The notes under the pieces were generated by a model that did no database searches, was not told where the DNA came from, and saw nothing but the letters and a program-made list of their open reading frames with translations. A stretch of DNA of 64,000 bases from Polytrichum commune (lineage: Eukaryota > Streptophyta > Polytrichopsida > Polytrichales > Polytrichaceae), in NCBI GenBank assembly GCA_950295325.1, contig OX485808.1, forward strand, positions 32,508,527 through 32,572,526. Direction: 5' to 3'. Of the stretch, positions 1-12,843 are shown piece after piece. The position numbers were made by a program, and so were the translations under genes. How positions within the stretch are numbered: the first letter of the stretch is position 1; the number at the start of each line of letters is the position of its first letter.

Positions 1-727
1 TCGGTGATCGAGGGCGCCTCTAGTGGAATAAAAACATATCCTCAATCCTTCAAACAGTACCTTGAACGAATGCACCAGCCAAGACCCCCGCTCACCCCCG
101 GCAAGCTGACCTTCTCGCCATGATGATAAGGAAACTCAGCACCTCCAAGTTTCAATCCGGTTCTCCAAGCCAACTTGCGAGATGGCATTAACTTGCACAC
201 AAAGAGCGGCATGCTTCGATAGCCAGATCGAGACGGCACAGCGGCATCCAGGGCCAAATCAGCCATCGGCTCCCTGTGGCACTGCGCTATTTCTAACAAA
301 ACACCGGCTGCAACTTTCAAGTTGTTACCTCTCGTCATGCCAGCTTTCCACAAGAGTTTTTACCCGGGGGCGATAAGATGGTGCCCTGTGATTAGTGCAA
401 GGTTCAAACCCTCTCACCAAATACGGCGGTGCACGTCCCAGGTACGCCAGGAATAGAATTCCCCGAACACCCGCAGCAGCCTCTGCAAGTTCGCCGGTTT
501 TATTTGTTGTGTGTCGTGATGATGAGGCGCCATCAAGGGGAACGGAAGGAAAGAAAGGTGATCGCCTTGGAGAAGCGCGCGGCAAATCTCCCGATTCATC
601 CATAACTCCAAATTGTCAGCTGACTGTTTGCTCTTCGTCACTGAAGGCCAGCCAATTAGCCGGCTTCGAAATGCACCTCTACATCTCTAAATACCCAGGC
701 CGAGTTTCCCTCTGCCATCTTAGGTAG
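1..727. other. Intergenic, no gene recognised
   Basis: This stretch is less AT-rich than the DNA that follows it. Open frames of 75-110 codons occur on both strands but overlap one another, and none resembles a known family. A GGTTCAAACCC string near 402-412 looks like a tRNA B-box, so a SINE-like fragment is possible, but I see no convincing A-box. It could also be the edge of a gene beyond the window. Confidence 0.4.
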
Positions 728-870
728 TACCCCACGCACCGGGCTAGATCGTATCGTCATTCGGCTGGGCCCGGCCCGGCCCGCCCCCCCCCACGCCTCT
801 TTCTTTCTCGTTCGGAACCAATGTGACAATAATATCCGGTCACTTAAGTCATCAAGCGTCCAATTACTAA

Positions 871-1448
871 GGGCCGCTTCACACACAAGGCTGAAGGCCC
901 TTGACCATGGCAATGTAAGAGCTCTCAGTGGTCAAAAAGGCGGAGACCGTCCAAGTTCACTTCACACTAGGAGGTGAAGGCCTAAAGGCCCAAAGCAAAG
1001 TTCGTGGATGAAAAGTCTACATGGAGTCCTACATGGCTAGTTGTGGATAAGGGTGCATGGTCTACCGGAATTTGCGTCAGACCCACCTCCAAGAGGTGGG
1101 CTTGACGCAAATTCCGGGAGACCGTGACTTTTTTAATATTTTTTCTAGCAGGACAAATTTCAGGACAGACTACGTGGCAGATTCCAGGACAGACAAACAC
1201 CACCAAGTAGTTATCTTAAATTGATAAACTTGGAGACATATTATATTAAACCAAATCCTCCCCTCTTTTTCCGCCAACAAAATGTGCAATGGTCCCGCAA
1301 CATGGTTCATTCTCACTTCACACTATGCTTGAGGGCCAAAGACTACATAAAATGGCTTTCCCAACACATATGGTACGGCCTTTGGATGAGAGTCAAGGGT
1401 CCTCACCATTACAAGGTCACGGCTCTTGGCTCATGTGTGAAGTGGCCC
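871..1448 (+). mobile_element. PIF/Harbinger-like MITE, left copy
   Basis: The element begins GGGCCGCTTCACAC and ends GTGTGAAGTGGCCC, with TAA on each side (868-870 and 1449-1451). GGGCC/GGCCC tips with a TAA or TTA target duplication fit the PIF/Harbinger superfamily of DNA transposons. At 578 bp and without an open frame it is non-autonomous. It has an inverted twin next to it and a shorter relative at 36228-36712. Confidence 0.7.
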
Positions 1449-1451
1449 TAA

Positions 1452-2017
1452 GGACCACTTCACACATGAGCCAAGAGCCGTGACCTTGTAATGGTGAGGA
1501 CCTTTGACTTTCATCCAAAGGCCGTACTATGGGTATTGGGAAAGTTGTTTTATGTAGTCACGGGCCCTCAAGCATAGTGTGAAGTGAGGATGGACCATGT
1601 TGCAGGACCACTGCATGTTTTGTTGGTGGAAAAGTGGGGAGGATTTGGTTTAATTTAATATGTCTCAAACTTTATCAATTTAAGAGAGTTACTTGGTGGT
1701 GTTTGTGTAACCTAGAATCTGTCTTGGAATTTGTTCTAGAACATGCCCTGAAATTTGTCCTGCTAGAAAAACTTTAAAAAAAAATGCATGGCCTCTTGGA
1801 GGTGGGCTTGACACAAATTCCAGTATATTATGCACCCTTATCCACAACCTACCATGTAAGACTCCGTGTAGACTTTTCATCCACAAACTTTACTTTGGGC
1901 CTTTAGGCCTTCGCCTCCTAGTGAGAAGTGAACTTGGATGGTCTCCGCCTTTTCAACCGATGAGAGCTCTTACATTGCCATGGTCATGGGCCTTCAACCT
2001 TGTGCGTGAAGTGGGTC
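1452..2017 (-). mobile_element. PIF/Harbinger-like MITE, right (inverted) copy
   Basis: This is the reverse-complement twin of 871-1448. It begins GGACCACTTCACAC directly after the shared TAA and ends GTGCGTGAAGTGGGTC before TAA at 2018-2020. The arms match along nearly their whole length, including the lone stretches around the internal GGACAAATTTCAGG motif. Scattered substitutions show the two copies have diverged, so this is not an assembly mirror artefact of identical sequence. Confidence 0.7.
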
Positions 2018-2043
2018 TAAGTCATTAAGCGTCCACTTACTAA

Positions 2044-4150
2044 ATCATCAAGTTTTTTTGGGATTTGGGCAAACCAACTCATACACTCGTTCTTTGTTGG
2101 ATGTCTAAACCCTTGCCTCCAAGGAACCAATGTATGGGTTGGATCACCCCATCCCTCTTTTGGCATGTGAAAGAACTCCATCAATCAACTTGGGAATAAT
2201 GAAAGTGATGTCAACTTGAATATTTATAATTTTGACCATGTATTGTCACATTGGTTCCCCACGAGGAATGGAGGCATGGGAGGGGCGACCCAGCCGAATG
2301 AAGATGTGATCTAGCCCGGGGCGTACCCCACCCCTACTTTTGATGCGGGGCCACCCTTGCAAAATGAACATTAGTCAACCTGAGCATTGTTCACTCCGAA
2401 AAGGCTAAACAATCATGTTGGTCAAGGTTTGGTTACTGCAAGCTATTTTTATTTATAACAATAATACCAACCAATCAAACACTTGGTGATTGCAACTTTC
2501 CTATCTCACCTCCTTGGTCTACACCAATTGGTATAATGACCGTCACTAATGACAATGGTGAGATCATATTGGGGAACTAATATTGCAAATTCTTGGAACC
2601 CGACTATTTTGGAGTGCATGACATTTCTGGGCAGGGCATTACGTTTCTCCGACCAATCTGAGCCGTTGAAATCCCTCCTCCGGCGTTTACGTTCAGTGAT
2701 GCATATAGGGGAGTGTATTATGGTGAACACGGACACCTATGTTTGATTATGGCCATGCACAATGTCCTTATTCAGGTTAAAGAATGTTGCATTCTACCCT
2801 GGTAGAACCGGACATCCTCTACCTTCTACCATCCGGTCACCTTACAAGCACTACTACAATAATAATGATGACGTGGCCTATACCGTTCATTCCCCTTTGA
2901 GTTCTATTGGCTCTCCATTTCCCTCCCTACAGGGGTACAAAGCTATTGGTTGGATATATCACCCCATAACCTTTATTGATACTACTGCCACTAATTGTAC
3001 CCTGACTTTATGCGTATCATGTCCACGTATGATCCAGTATAGTACTAGGACCATGTGCTTAAGGTTGCAATTGCTCCTTTAGTCTACCAATATTGGTCAT
3101 TTTCGCATCCCCCCCCACCTACATGGCTACCCTTTTCTAACCATCCTAGTAGTATTGTAAGGCTTGTAGATGGTAGGGCCTCCTAGTAAAATGTTCAAAG
3201 CCCTTTTGGTAGTTAATTTATCCTCATCACAATACCTTATTAATTTCTCATACCCTATTATTGGTAGTAAGATCCTATTCTCAATTTTCCCCTTAGCTTT
3301 CATTAGTTTCAATATTGCTTCTAATACTCCATACCAATGCTAAAGGGTTGCAATACTAAGTAAGCATGCCAAAACCTCGTTCACTAGACTGATTCTTTTA
3401 CCAATGCCGGATATCCTTTAAGCCAAGAAACAACATTATTATCCCAACACCTCCTTAAGTCAAGATACCCACGTACCCATACAATCCTTTCTTGATACAC
3501 AAACTATAAAAAGCTTCAACATCTTCATTCAAAATGATAATTGAACCAACATCCTCGAACAAAATTGGGTCACCAAAATATTGTTCACTCTCCTCTTTAA
3601 TACTTTCTTCCACCTTAACTCAATTTCCCTACTTCCAAACTTCTTAACCACACCTTCACCCATGCTTCTTCTTCCCTAGAACCTTCTCACTTGAACTTAT
3701 CCCATCCTCATTTTCCGACTAACCCTTATCCCTGCCTATTTACTTATACTTTAAGGTTATTTTAGTAAGGTAGCTTCTATCTACCATTAACAATTCCCCA
3801 CAGTGTACTTCCCCCTCACGCACTACTTATTATTGTCACTACAAGGTGGAAGTGCTAATAACAGTCGCTTTGAGTACTTGTTGTCACACAACATGTCTTT
3901 GAGTTTCAATTGACATTTTGCATTTGTTTTTTGTTTTGAGTAAATAAAAATCATTTGAGCAACACCATGTCACATGACGTGGCATGCATTTTAGGGGAAA
4001 ATTATATGGGAGCATGCCAATAATTCATCATCATCATCATCATGTCTTTATGAATAAATGGATTTCTATTGCAAGAAAATACCAATACAAGGAGGACACC
4101 AAAACCCCAAAAGGAGTTGCGTTCAAAGGGGGGATGGGGCAGTGACCATA
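2044..4150. other. Intergenic, decayed repeats
   Basis: The segment at 2058-2160 is a dispersed repeat with a second copy at 55540-55640; both contain CTCATACACTCGTT and CTAAACCCTTGC. The rest, about 2.3-4.1 kb, has weak open frames (for example 2762-3082 plus and 3127-3312 minus) that match nothing I recognise. It may be an old transposon remnant, but I cannot support a class. Confidence 0.45.
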
Positions 4151-4536
4151 TGTGAAGTAAAAAGAGAGAACATGAATAAGTACGCTAAATATCATAGTGT
4201 GTGTCATATGGTAGTCTAAGTCCCTATGGTAACTTTTTGAATGACACTTCGTAAGAATAAGTGAACAAGTATTATCATGCATGATGGATGAGTTCATCCA
4301 TTGGTCAAACCCTACCTTCTCTCTTGACAACAACTTGTGATGAAATATTGTCATGGATGATTTAAATTTGGATGAAAATCACTCGATAATTGACAGTAAT
4401 TGCAACATTGTAAATCTATACCCCCCCCCCCCCAAAAAAATTTCCAAGGAATGACAAATAATGTTGGTGACACTACACGGCACTTTACAATCAAATTTGG
4501 TGACATTGAATATCGTATTTAGTGTAGCCATATATT
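4150..4536 (+). mobile_element. TIR element of the ACACTAAAT type (long form), degenerate
   Basis: The inside matches the copy at 61459-61882 in order: GTCATATGGTA, CTATGGTAAC, GACACTTC, GATGAAATATTGTCATGGATG, GTAATTGCAACATTGTA. The right end is TATTTAGTGTAG and the left end, near 4180, is a worn GCTAAATATC. A run of 14 C followed by A lies inside. There is no open frame, so it is non-autonomous and old. The exact left end is uncertain. Confidence 0.65.
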
Positions 4537-4790
4537 TGGAACAAAACCGAGGTGAAACAAACCACTTGAGCCTAAAAGGATGAGTCTCATGACTCTCTTC
4601 CAAGTTCCATGGAGGTTGAAAAACCAAGGGAGCGGGAGGTGGAAGATAAAGAGAAAACTAATGTAGACTTTTAAAGGGGCGTCGAGATACTTGCCATTGG
4701 ACTTGATCTTATCCATGTGTTTGCACATGGCCTTAAACTTCTTCTATTTTTTCATGTCAAGTGTGTCAAGTGGCATGTGGTGTGAATGAA

Positions 4791-5280
4791 GGGTCACTTC
4801 ACACACGAGCCAAGAGCCGTGACCATGAAACTGTGAGAGCCCAAAAGAAAGTGTCCAAAGGCCGTCCCAACACACCTCCAAAATCATGTAGTGTGGTCAT
4901 GGGCCCTCAAGTGTAGTTTGAAGTAATATGTGACCGGGCCCTCAACCAAATGCTATTTCAATGAATATCTATTCATACACATGATAAAAACAAAATAAAT
5001 CAAACGGTTGTGAGCGTTCGGAGTGCCTTGGTCTCCCGGTTTTGTGTTAGGCCTACGTCCAAGACATGGTTTTTGAAAATAGTCCAAGTGACCATGAAAC
5101 ATGATCCATTGGATGCCATGTAGGAATCCATGTAGACTTTACATCCATCTTGCATTCACATGCTCCGTTGGTCCCTAAGCGTAGTGTGAAGCGAACTTGG
5201 ACCGGCTCTGCCCTTTCTACCAATGTGAGTGCTTGAAGTGCAACGGTCATGGGCTCTCAGTCTCGTGTGTGAAGTGGCCC
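4791..5280 (-). mobile_element. PIF/Harbinger-like MITE
   Basis: The termini are GGGTCACTTCACACACGAG and CTCGTGTGTGAAGTGGCCC. TAA follows on the right (5281-5283) and GAA, one change from TAA, lies on the left. The inside is the same family as 871-1448 in opposite orientation, sharing for example GTGAAGCGAACTTGGAC, CATGTAGACTTTACATCCAT and CCAAGACATGG. It has no coding capacity. Confidence 0.7.
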
Positions 5281-5283
5281 TAA

Positions 5284-7302
5284 GTTGTGCAAGTATGAAC
5301 AATATAGTTGAGACCTCAAACTTCAAAAATATAGACCCTTAGTATGCTACTTTCCGAGTCAAATAATCTAAAAATATTGACTTTCAAGAGTCTTATGGTT
5401 AAGGTTGGTATTACGGGATTCAACTCACGGGTAGATCACTCCATTGTCAAGTTGAACACCACGTGCGACCAAAAAAAATCTTCTTTTGGTAAGTTGCACC
5501 ACCAAAATGGGTCAAAATTTTATCAATTTTTTTTCATGAGTAGATATACACAGTACCTATGACATAGTCAAAAGTGGTAACTAAATTTGATGATTTGTTT
5601 TTTTCATAAAACATACCATTTCTAACTAGAATGACACAGAATTGAACTAAACAAATTACTAAAAAAAATAGAGATGACTAAAAATTTCAAAAAAGTATAC
5701 AAAAGATACTATCAATGGTTATGTATATGTAGAAAAAATATCATAAATTTTAAAATTATATATGACATGTAATATAGGGGTAGCAAACTTTGTCCGCACG
5801 TGGTGTCAACTTGACAATGAAGTGACCTCCCCGTGATTCAACTGGAGTAGATCGACCTCGACATGTACAGGTTTTAAAGCCCCTTCAACCGTGATGGATG
5901 AGTTTACATACTAGACGTCATGAAAGTTTCCCAAAGTTAACCATGGGTGTGTTTATAGGGATATGTGATGATGTGTACGAACCGCCATTTTTGGCAAGTA
6001 TTGAACGAGTTATATATATATATATATATTAATATATTAATGATGTTAAATCCATGTTTTGCATATCATACTAAACATTGGAGGTGAAGTTAATGTCATA
6101 AGTGACAATGATGATTAGATACATGGATATGTATTGGATTATAGGTCATTAATATGAACTCAAATATCCTTATAATTCAATTAACATTGTCATGACATAT
6201 ATAACTCAATTAGCATACATGACACATGCATCAATTGGACTAACACATCCATTGGTAAGTGGGTTGATTCTCGATTAGGTTAAGTCTTTAACACTTGAGC
6301 TAAAACACATCAATATGTCATCTTGACCTCCACTGTATGACAACTTTGAGGCTCATAATGACAGCAACCATAGACCTTCAAAAATTAAATCTAAACATTT
6401 GACCCGAGTCTTTACAATACCTAGCACATGTCATGCCCCAAAAGTTTATCTTTGAGTTTCAATTGGCATTTTTGTTTGTGTTAATTCTTTGTGCTTTTTT
6501 GGGTGTGGCGTGTCTCAGTGACGGCACGACATGGACATCTTAACCTTTTTGGAATGTATATTGACATGCTACTTTTTCCTCTAATATAAATATGTCAAAT
6601 GGTTGCATGTGGCATGCAATGATGTAGTTGTTGCACTTTATTTGACCCTTAACAAGCTCCAGAATTGATAGAATCATAACAAATAAATAAACTCATTGCA
6701 AAGCTTAAATACACATGAAAATAATAATCAAAGCAACCCCACCAATTGTTATAATAAGATTGTGCAAATTAATGGTGCATGTACAAACTTCATCTCAAAA
6801 TGCAAGTGACCAAGTTTTAATGTTGGATAAGTGTTGATACACATCGTTCATGGTTTTAAGTCTTCTTAGTGTTAACTAGTTAAACATTTAACTAATGATT
6901 CATTCACCATTGCAAATGTAAAACATAGAAACAAAAGATTGACGTATTATTGATTCAACCGTATGTTTTGTGTTCGTTAACTATACTATATATGAACATA
7001 ACATTCCTTCATACCGACACAACCATCATAGATTAATGTCGTTGTCCTTAATTCTCGAGCCCTAAGGGGTGGTGGTTGACACCAAGATTGGAGTGAGGGT
7101 CCACTTGAATTCTTAAATTTGTGAATGGTCGAGAAACATGGGCATGTTCAATTTGGGTTTGCACTTAGATCAAGGTCCATTTCATTTCCATGGATGAGAA
7201 GGTCCTCTTGAAACCTACTTGGCCAAAACTTCAAGGTAGATGATACCGCTATTCCGCGTTCCAAGAGTGTTTATTTTCTTGTCCACCTCTTTGAAGGAAA
7301 GA
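5284..7302. other. AT-rich intergenic DNA
   Basis: I see no gene. There is a (TA)n run at about 6010-6030. Sequence content is very AT-rich with short stop-riddled frames on both strands. Confidence 0.5.
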
Positions 7303-7530
7303 GGGAGTTATTGTATACAAGCGTACCTCTCATCCATCCAACATAAAAACTTGATCTCCTATAGGTTTGTTGTCAATTCATCTCAAATGACCTTGAGTAG
7401 CCTAATTCGAGATCTTTAAGACTAATTTTGCTGTCAAATCAACTTTAAAAAGGCAACATTTTAGGTTATATACTATTTAAATACTTTTATGTTGGATGAA
7501 TGAGAGGTACGCTCAAATACAATAATTCCC
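7303..7530. mobile_element. MITE with ~45-bp TIRs (GGGAATTATTGTAT family)
   Basis: The left end is GGGAGTTATTGTATACAAGC and the right end is the inverse of GGGAATTATTGTATTTGAGC. Both continue into the inverted motif CTCTCATCCATCCAACATAAAA. It is 228 bp with no open frame. A second full copy lies at 58473-58702 and a right-half fragment at about 17150-17300. I could not settle the target duplication, so the superfamily is open. Confidence 0.7.
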
Positions 7531-10500
7531 TTTCCCCCTCTTTGAGATAAGTCTAGTGATTGAATTAATTGGGAGACCATGATGCCTTAAGTCTCACAAA
7601 CATCATAAGTTTTCAACTTTTTTAAATCATCATGTAAAAGACATTGTTGGGTCTAGAAATACATTGATATGCGCTCTCGCTATGGTTTCTCTAGGGTTTA
7701 CACCTGATTCCAATGATGCGAAGCACCATTGCAATTGTTGTCTTTACCGTCCCTTCCCCCTTGCTTTTCATGGTCATTTCTTACAAAGTTAGGTACCATC
7801 AAATTTGAGAGGTTCCAAAAGTCTTTGGTCTTGGTGTAAATCACCCATAAAGTATTCCAAGATTGTTGCATATAAGCCTTTGGGAACACTTCCAAAAATC
7901 CATAACATTATTAAGGAGTGTTTGTTTGTTTGTTCACGTGGGCCTTGAGAATATAACCATGGGATGCCCCAACCTCGTGCAAATTTAGACTTAATCTAAG
8001 TCTCCTTGCACTAGGTTGGAGAATCAAAATGAATGGATTCTCAGGGCCCACATGAAAAAACACACATTGCTTAATAATGTTATGTCAGCTTCCACAAAAA
8101 AGAAGAAGAATGTTTCAATAAATAACTGGTTGTCCTTAGAAGAAGGTTGAGAATGTCCTTTTGACTTAGACCGTTACCAATATTACCCATGGTAATTCCA
8201 TTCTCGAACTTAGCTTCAAAGACATCGCAATAAGTGTAACGAGGCCTGCTTATGGTGAATAAACCTTGAATCTTAAACCTAGAAGTGGGTTGGGGGGAAC
8301 ACACTATTCTAAACACCTTTCACCTCAATAAGATTACCTAGTGAGGGCCTAGCTCAAAGAACAAGATATCTACATTTGGTCGACCTTGCGAATACACTGA
8401 CTCTTCACCCATTCAAATTCTCTTGGGTCGAAACCATCATCAAACAACTTACTTGCAACTTTGTTGATTCATTTGTACGGCAACTCCAATTAAAAAATGT
8501 ATCTATGTTACTGTGGTGATAAAACTACAAAAATGATGTGGAATGTCAATAAATTATCATGGGTCAACCTAATTGCACACATCAGTGTACCTAGCTATAG
8601 AATCGGACTTCTTTGAGAGTGATGGAGATTTTGTACGAAGAGATTGTTGGGAATAATCTGTCAAAATCCTAGTGTTTCCAGTTCCGACCGGTTGCATGGT
8701 GTGATCTTTTCAGTAGTTCTTTATTAATTTTAGGTATATTCTCTACATTCACCTAGAATGATGGAGTAATTTTGAAGTCTTGAACTTCGACCAGCTAAAT
8801 CTCAAGCTCAATCAGTTCGTCTGTAACTAGCGGTCGGTTCTCCGCATCCAATGTTGTGACTTGTCCTTGAGCCACAACCCAATAATGGGAGGTGGGTGCA
8901 TCTATCATACGTTCTGGCCTGTTGGACACCTATTTTTGTTTGCACAATGATTTGTTTGTTGACATAAAACACGCATGTGCACTGTACCGTAGTCCTGGCA
9001 AGGATTTCACGCAAAGTAAAGTATTGCTTGAGATGTGTGTTAGAATGTTTGAACATTACTTTCATGATATTTTATGAAGGGGAACATTCCCTATATGAGG
9101 CGAAATGGGTTATTTAGTAATATTATTCTTCGGCACTCTCTTGTTGAAACTGGTTTAGCTCTACTCTCAGTGAGGTACGTAGCTCGACCTAATATTTCGA
9201 ATCTATGACCACCCAAATGAATGGGAGCTTCATTTAGGTATACATATTTTAGTACGAGAGATTTAACGACGAAGAGATCCATTGAGGGTCCAATGTTTGT
9301 CTTTTGGAAAGCTCCACATTCATTTGAGTGGCCATAGGTTTGGTGTCACAGAGACCTAAACACAAGCCAAGATCGGTAATCTGTTTGCGAATTAAACAAG
9401 AAGAAATAGCACAGTAGCAGTGAAAATTGACCAAATGCCATTTTTCCCTACAAAATAATACATAAAGCTGACCTAGGGTTGTGTTTCACAAAAGAGGAAG
9501 CCCATTGCATGGCCAAATGATGTGTTCCATATTCAAACAGAAGTGCACTCCTTTCAGTGCCTTGAACTCCACAACTAAGAACTGTTGTTTTGCTGCAGAA
9601 TATGAGGTCTCTGTTCTAGACAGTGGATAGAAACCATGCTCACTAATTGAAATCCAGAGTGTAATTGGAAATAATTAGGTGTGACCACAGTAACTTCAAA
9701 AATCCACATAATTAGAGTACATGCATGTCATTCTTGCAAGGCATCAGCAATTCGCACATAGAGAAGCATTCTGATCTCAATTAGAGAACAAACACTTCCG
9801 TTAAAAACAAGACCTTAACCATAATCGCCCAGGACCCTAAAGTTCCACAGAGCTGGCTAGAGGTTCACAAGCTTTGTGGTGACCAGATTAAACTACAAAA
9901 CCAAAAACCGAAAAAAACCAAAAAAAACAGCAAGCGCAGTATGACCACAATCTCCTACCCAAAATCCTGAAAGTGTTGACTAAACCAGCACCAGAAAAGA
10001 CCTGCATTTACCAACCGGGGATAAAATGAACTGGACTGGAGGGAGGGAGTGGTACCAGCTGGAAGTTGCCATCTCTTTATATAAAATGCCCCTGCTAATC
10101 ATTCCTCGAGCTGAGGACCAGTGGACGGTTGCCTAAATTCCTTGGGGAGTAACAACCTGGGGAAAACTACAGTAGTGCCCCTGAATCCTACGAGCCCATC
10201 ATTCCCAAAATAGGTCTTCTAGGTTTTCCAGTTATTGCTGTCCGAAACAACATTAGGTGTGTTCGAGTATACAAAACCTAGTCAAAACCCGACTGTCCAT
10301 TGCACAGGCATGGTCCTCTCTCAGAACTTGCCGTAGTGTGCCAGGAGAAGAAAAGGACCTAGGTAATTGCAATGGAGGATCACCTCATTTATAAGCTGCC
10401 CAAACACCTTTGCATCAGCAGGATAAGACTGCTTACAAACATTGGTGGCAACACAGTTTGATTTATGACGTAAGGAATGTCTCCTTCCACCCTACGCCTT

Positions 10501-10735
10501 TTCCACGTGATAAGATATGGCCACCCCTTCTACCTTCATACCCACTTACCAATGATTTCATATGGACAGTTTGAGAACCCTAAAGTTACTGACCTGTAGC
10601 TAGAGTACAGGGTACTAATCAGGAGAGGGGAAACACACCTGGTGAGCCAATGACCTGCTTTAAACTACCTGACTAGATAAATAAGACCATGATGACAGAA
10701 GAGGACACAGGACGTATTAACAGGGGGCTATCTCC
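7531..10735. other. Intergenic region downstream of the UBC22-like gene
   Basis: No gene is recognised. The part near 9.5-10.7 kb, with less extreme AT content, probably includes the 3' untranslated region of the minus-strand gene that ends at 10736, but I could not fix a poly(A) site. Confidence 0.4.
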
Positions 10736-12843
10736 CTACAACCTCTTCAGGCTCTTCTTCCTTACGTCCATTTTCTTCTTGTCTACAATAACCTTGGCTG
10801 CAGCCAGCTCTCCCTTGGGTTTCTTTGCACTAGGTGAAGTAGCAGTAATGGCATCACTGATCCCAACACTGATTCCACTGTCCAGAGAGTTGTCTTTGTT
10901 TGCAGTGTTGTGCATGAGAGGAGTATGTACTTCCTCGGTCACACCAGCATTAACACTAGTTGACTCTGCAATGGGCACCTTGCTCTTCGGCTTAGGCTTC
11001 ATTGCATGGATGCTGGTCATAAGTCTGGATACAAGCAATTATGGCCATATCAGTAGGTGCAAGACATCCAGTCCAAATTGCGCTTAAGGTGGAGGACTAG
11101 ACAAATAGATGCAAGAGAATAAAGGCACATGTTGTATCACTCAAAAAGCCTAACAGACATCCAGAAGACTGCCCTCGACCACAAAAGTGGTCACATGTGC
11201 AACACACAAAGACACAGACGAGGCACATGAGGTCTAACATGCAAATTATTGAGTCCTGAACTATCTCTACACTCCAATTTGAAGACCAAATAGTGAATTC
11301 ATGTCCTTCATGCTGGCAGGTTCAGCAGAATTACCTTGCATGCTTTGCGTAGCCTTCATAATCCTCCATCAACATCTTTCCAGCCTCTTCATTTAGAGCA
11401 GATTCTGGAAAAGGTTCGATGAGCAGGCACCTTACAACCTGTACATTATGCTGGAACGTCAGTGACGTGTGCAACCATATAGATGAGCCTCCAACAAACA
11501 TGTCTCGAAAATGAACAGTCCATAAAATTGTATTTTATCTCCACCAGAAATCCACCATAGAGAGACAAGTATGCAAGATAGGAACAGATTCTCTACAAAG
11601 GAGGTATTAGGTATTGAAAAAGAACTTACCAGAAGAACATGGCGAAGCCCAAGGGTGGGCTTCCAATCCTTCTTCAGAGTGTTCACACATATCTCTCCAT
11701 TCTTTGCAATATTTGGATGGAAGATCCTGGTAACAAAATATCCTGCGCACCATCTTACTGATTCAGGGATCATGCTGGAGTGACACATTATAGAAAAAGT
11801 CCACCACTATATTTCACATGTGCATACTTGCAGGCGCATTGTCTCTGCTTCAAGACAGATTACAGAGTTGATATGAAGATGTACCTTTGGGAGGAGTCTG
11901 AGGGAAGTCATTGCTCAATATTAGCTTCATTCTAAACACACCTCCCTCATATGGGGTTCCATCTGCTCATACATGAATACATCTGGAGGCGTTAGACGTG
12001 AGTGTCACAAAAATGTCTTCCAACAAACACTTCGGAAACCCAACAGTATTGCAGATACTCCTGAAGTGTCTCTCCCTTACTTTCTTCCCCACACAACAAC
12101 GCCACCTAGTCCACCGTAACTCCAAATTACATCAAATTATGGAGAAGGGGTTGAGCTGGTCTTACGTGGTCCCTCGATGTCTGCAGTGACATTGGAGAAG
12201 TTTTCCTCGTTCACATACACTTTGATGTCTTCTGGTGGACTGTCATCCAAGTTTTTTAACTCTCTTGCAAGTTCCTTGATCACTTTCGGTGCCAAATTGA
12301 CATTCTCATTTGATGCCTGAGAATGCACGAAAAAAACATAGCCTTGAGAGCGAATTTTAATCGCAAAATCAGTCTCTATGCAAACCTTCACACTAATGTA
12401 ACACTGAGGGCCTTTCATTGCTTGAGCACACAACCTAAAGGTAAGACAAAAGAAAACCGAAGGACAAGAAAAACCCTGTTCAGTTAATTTGGGTTGAGTC
12501 CAAGAACATTGCCACAGATGTATCTGCCATAGACGGACCTTCTTTCTTGATGAGTTTTTGTGAATGATGAAGATAAACGTAACCGAGAACTGACCCACAG
12601 CAGCTTCATGTCTTTAGGTCAAAGAAACCTTCTTTACAATGACATTCTTGATTACGCCTCTTTCCTTTGCGCAGACCAGGATCACCGATAAGGACTTTTA
12701 AGTGTTCAGTCATATATGACCCACAAATAAGCAATTGTTCCTAATGTCGCCAAGTATAATGATATACGTGAATGAAGATGCTTCCGTGTGTCACTCAGCG
12801 ACTATTCCAAGGCACGGGATAGGGGAAAAGAGCGTCTTACCAT
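10736..12843 (-). CDS. UBC22: Ubiquitin-conjugating enzyme E2, UBC22/UBE2S type
   Basis: Exons read high to low: 12843-12841, 12316-12166, 11962-11885, 11742-11630, 11438-11335, 11024-10736. They give 245 aa with all phases closed; Arabidopsis UBC22 is about 250 aa. The UBC fold covers residues about 10-155. HPN is at 86-88 and the catalytic Cys is C96 in [13 protein letters not shown], followed by LGLRHVLL and [17 protein letters not shown]. The tail after about 160 is Lys/Ser/Ala-rich and ends in [11 protein letters not shown], the conserved plant UBC22 ending. UBE2S enzymes extend Lys11-linked ubiquitin chains, in animals with the APC/C; a similar cell-cycle role here is inferred from the family. 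The first coding exon holds only the ATG, directly before a GTAAG donor. Introns are 0.15-0.6 kb. Recognition is firm; the start follows from homology (M-A-S-N-E-N). Confidence 0.93.

Larger units (their letters stand above)
728..2328. repeat. Nested long inverted repeat (foldback structure)
   Basis: The outer arms are 728-831 and 2242-2328. Each carries, in opposite orientation, CCGGGCTAGATC, ATTCGGCTGGG and GGAACCAATGTGACAAT. Between them lie two TIR elements (871-1448 and 1452-2017) that are inverted copies of each other and meet at one TAA. The right outer arm is separated from the inner palindrome by about 190 bp that has no partner on the left. The single strand could fold into a hairpin with arms of more than 570 bases. 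No coding capacity is seen. Confidence 0.8.
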
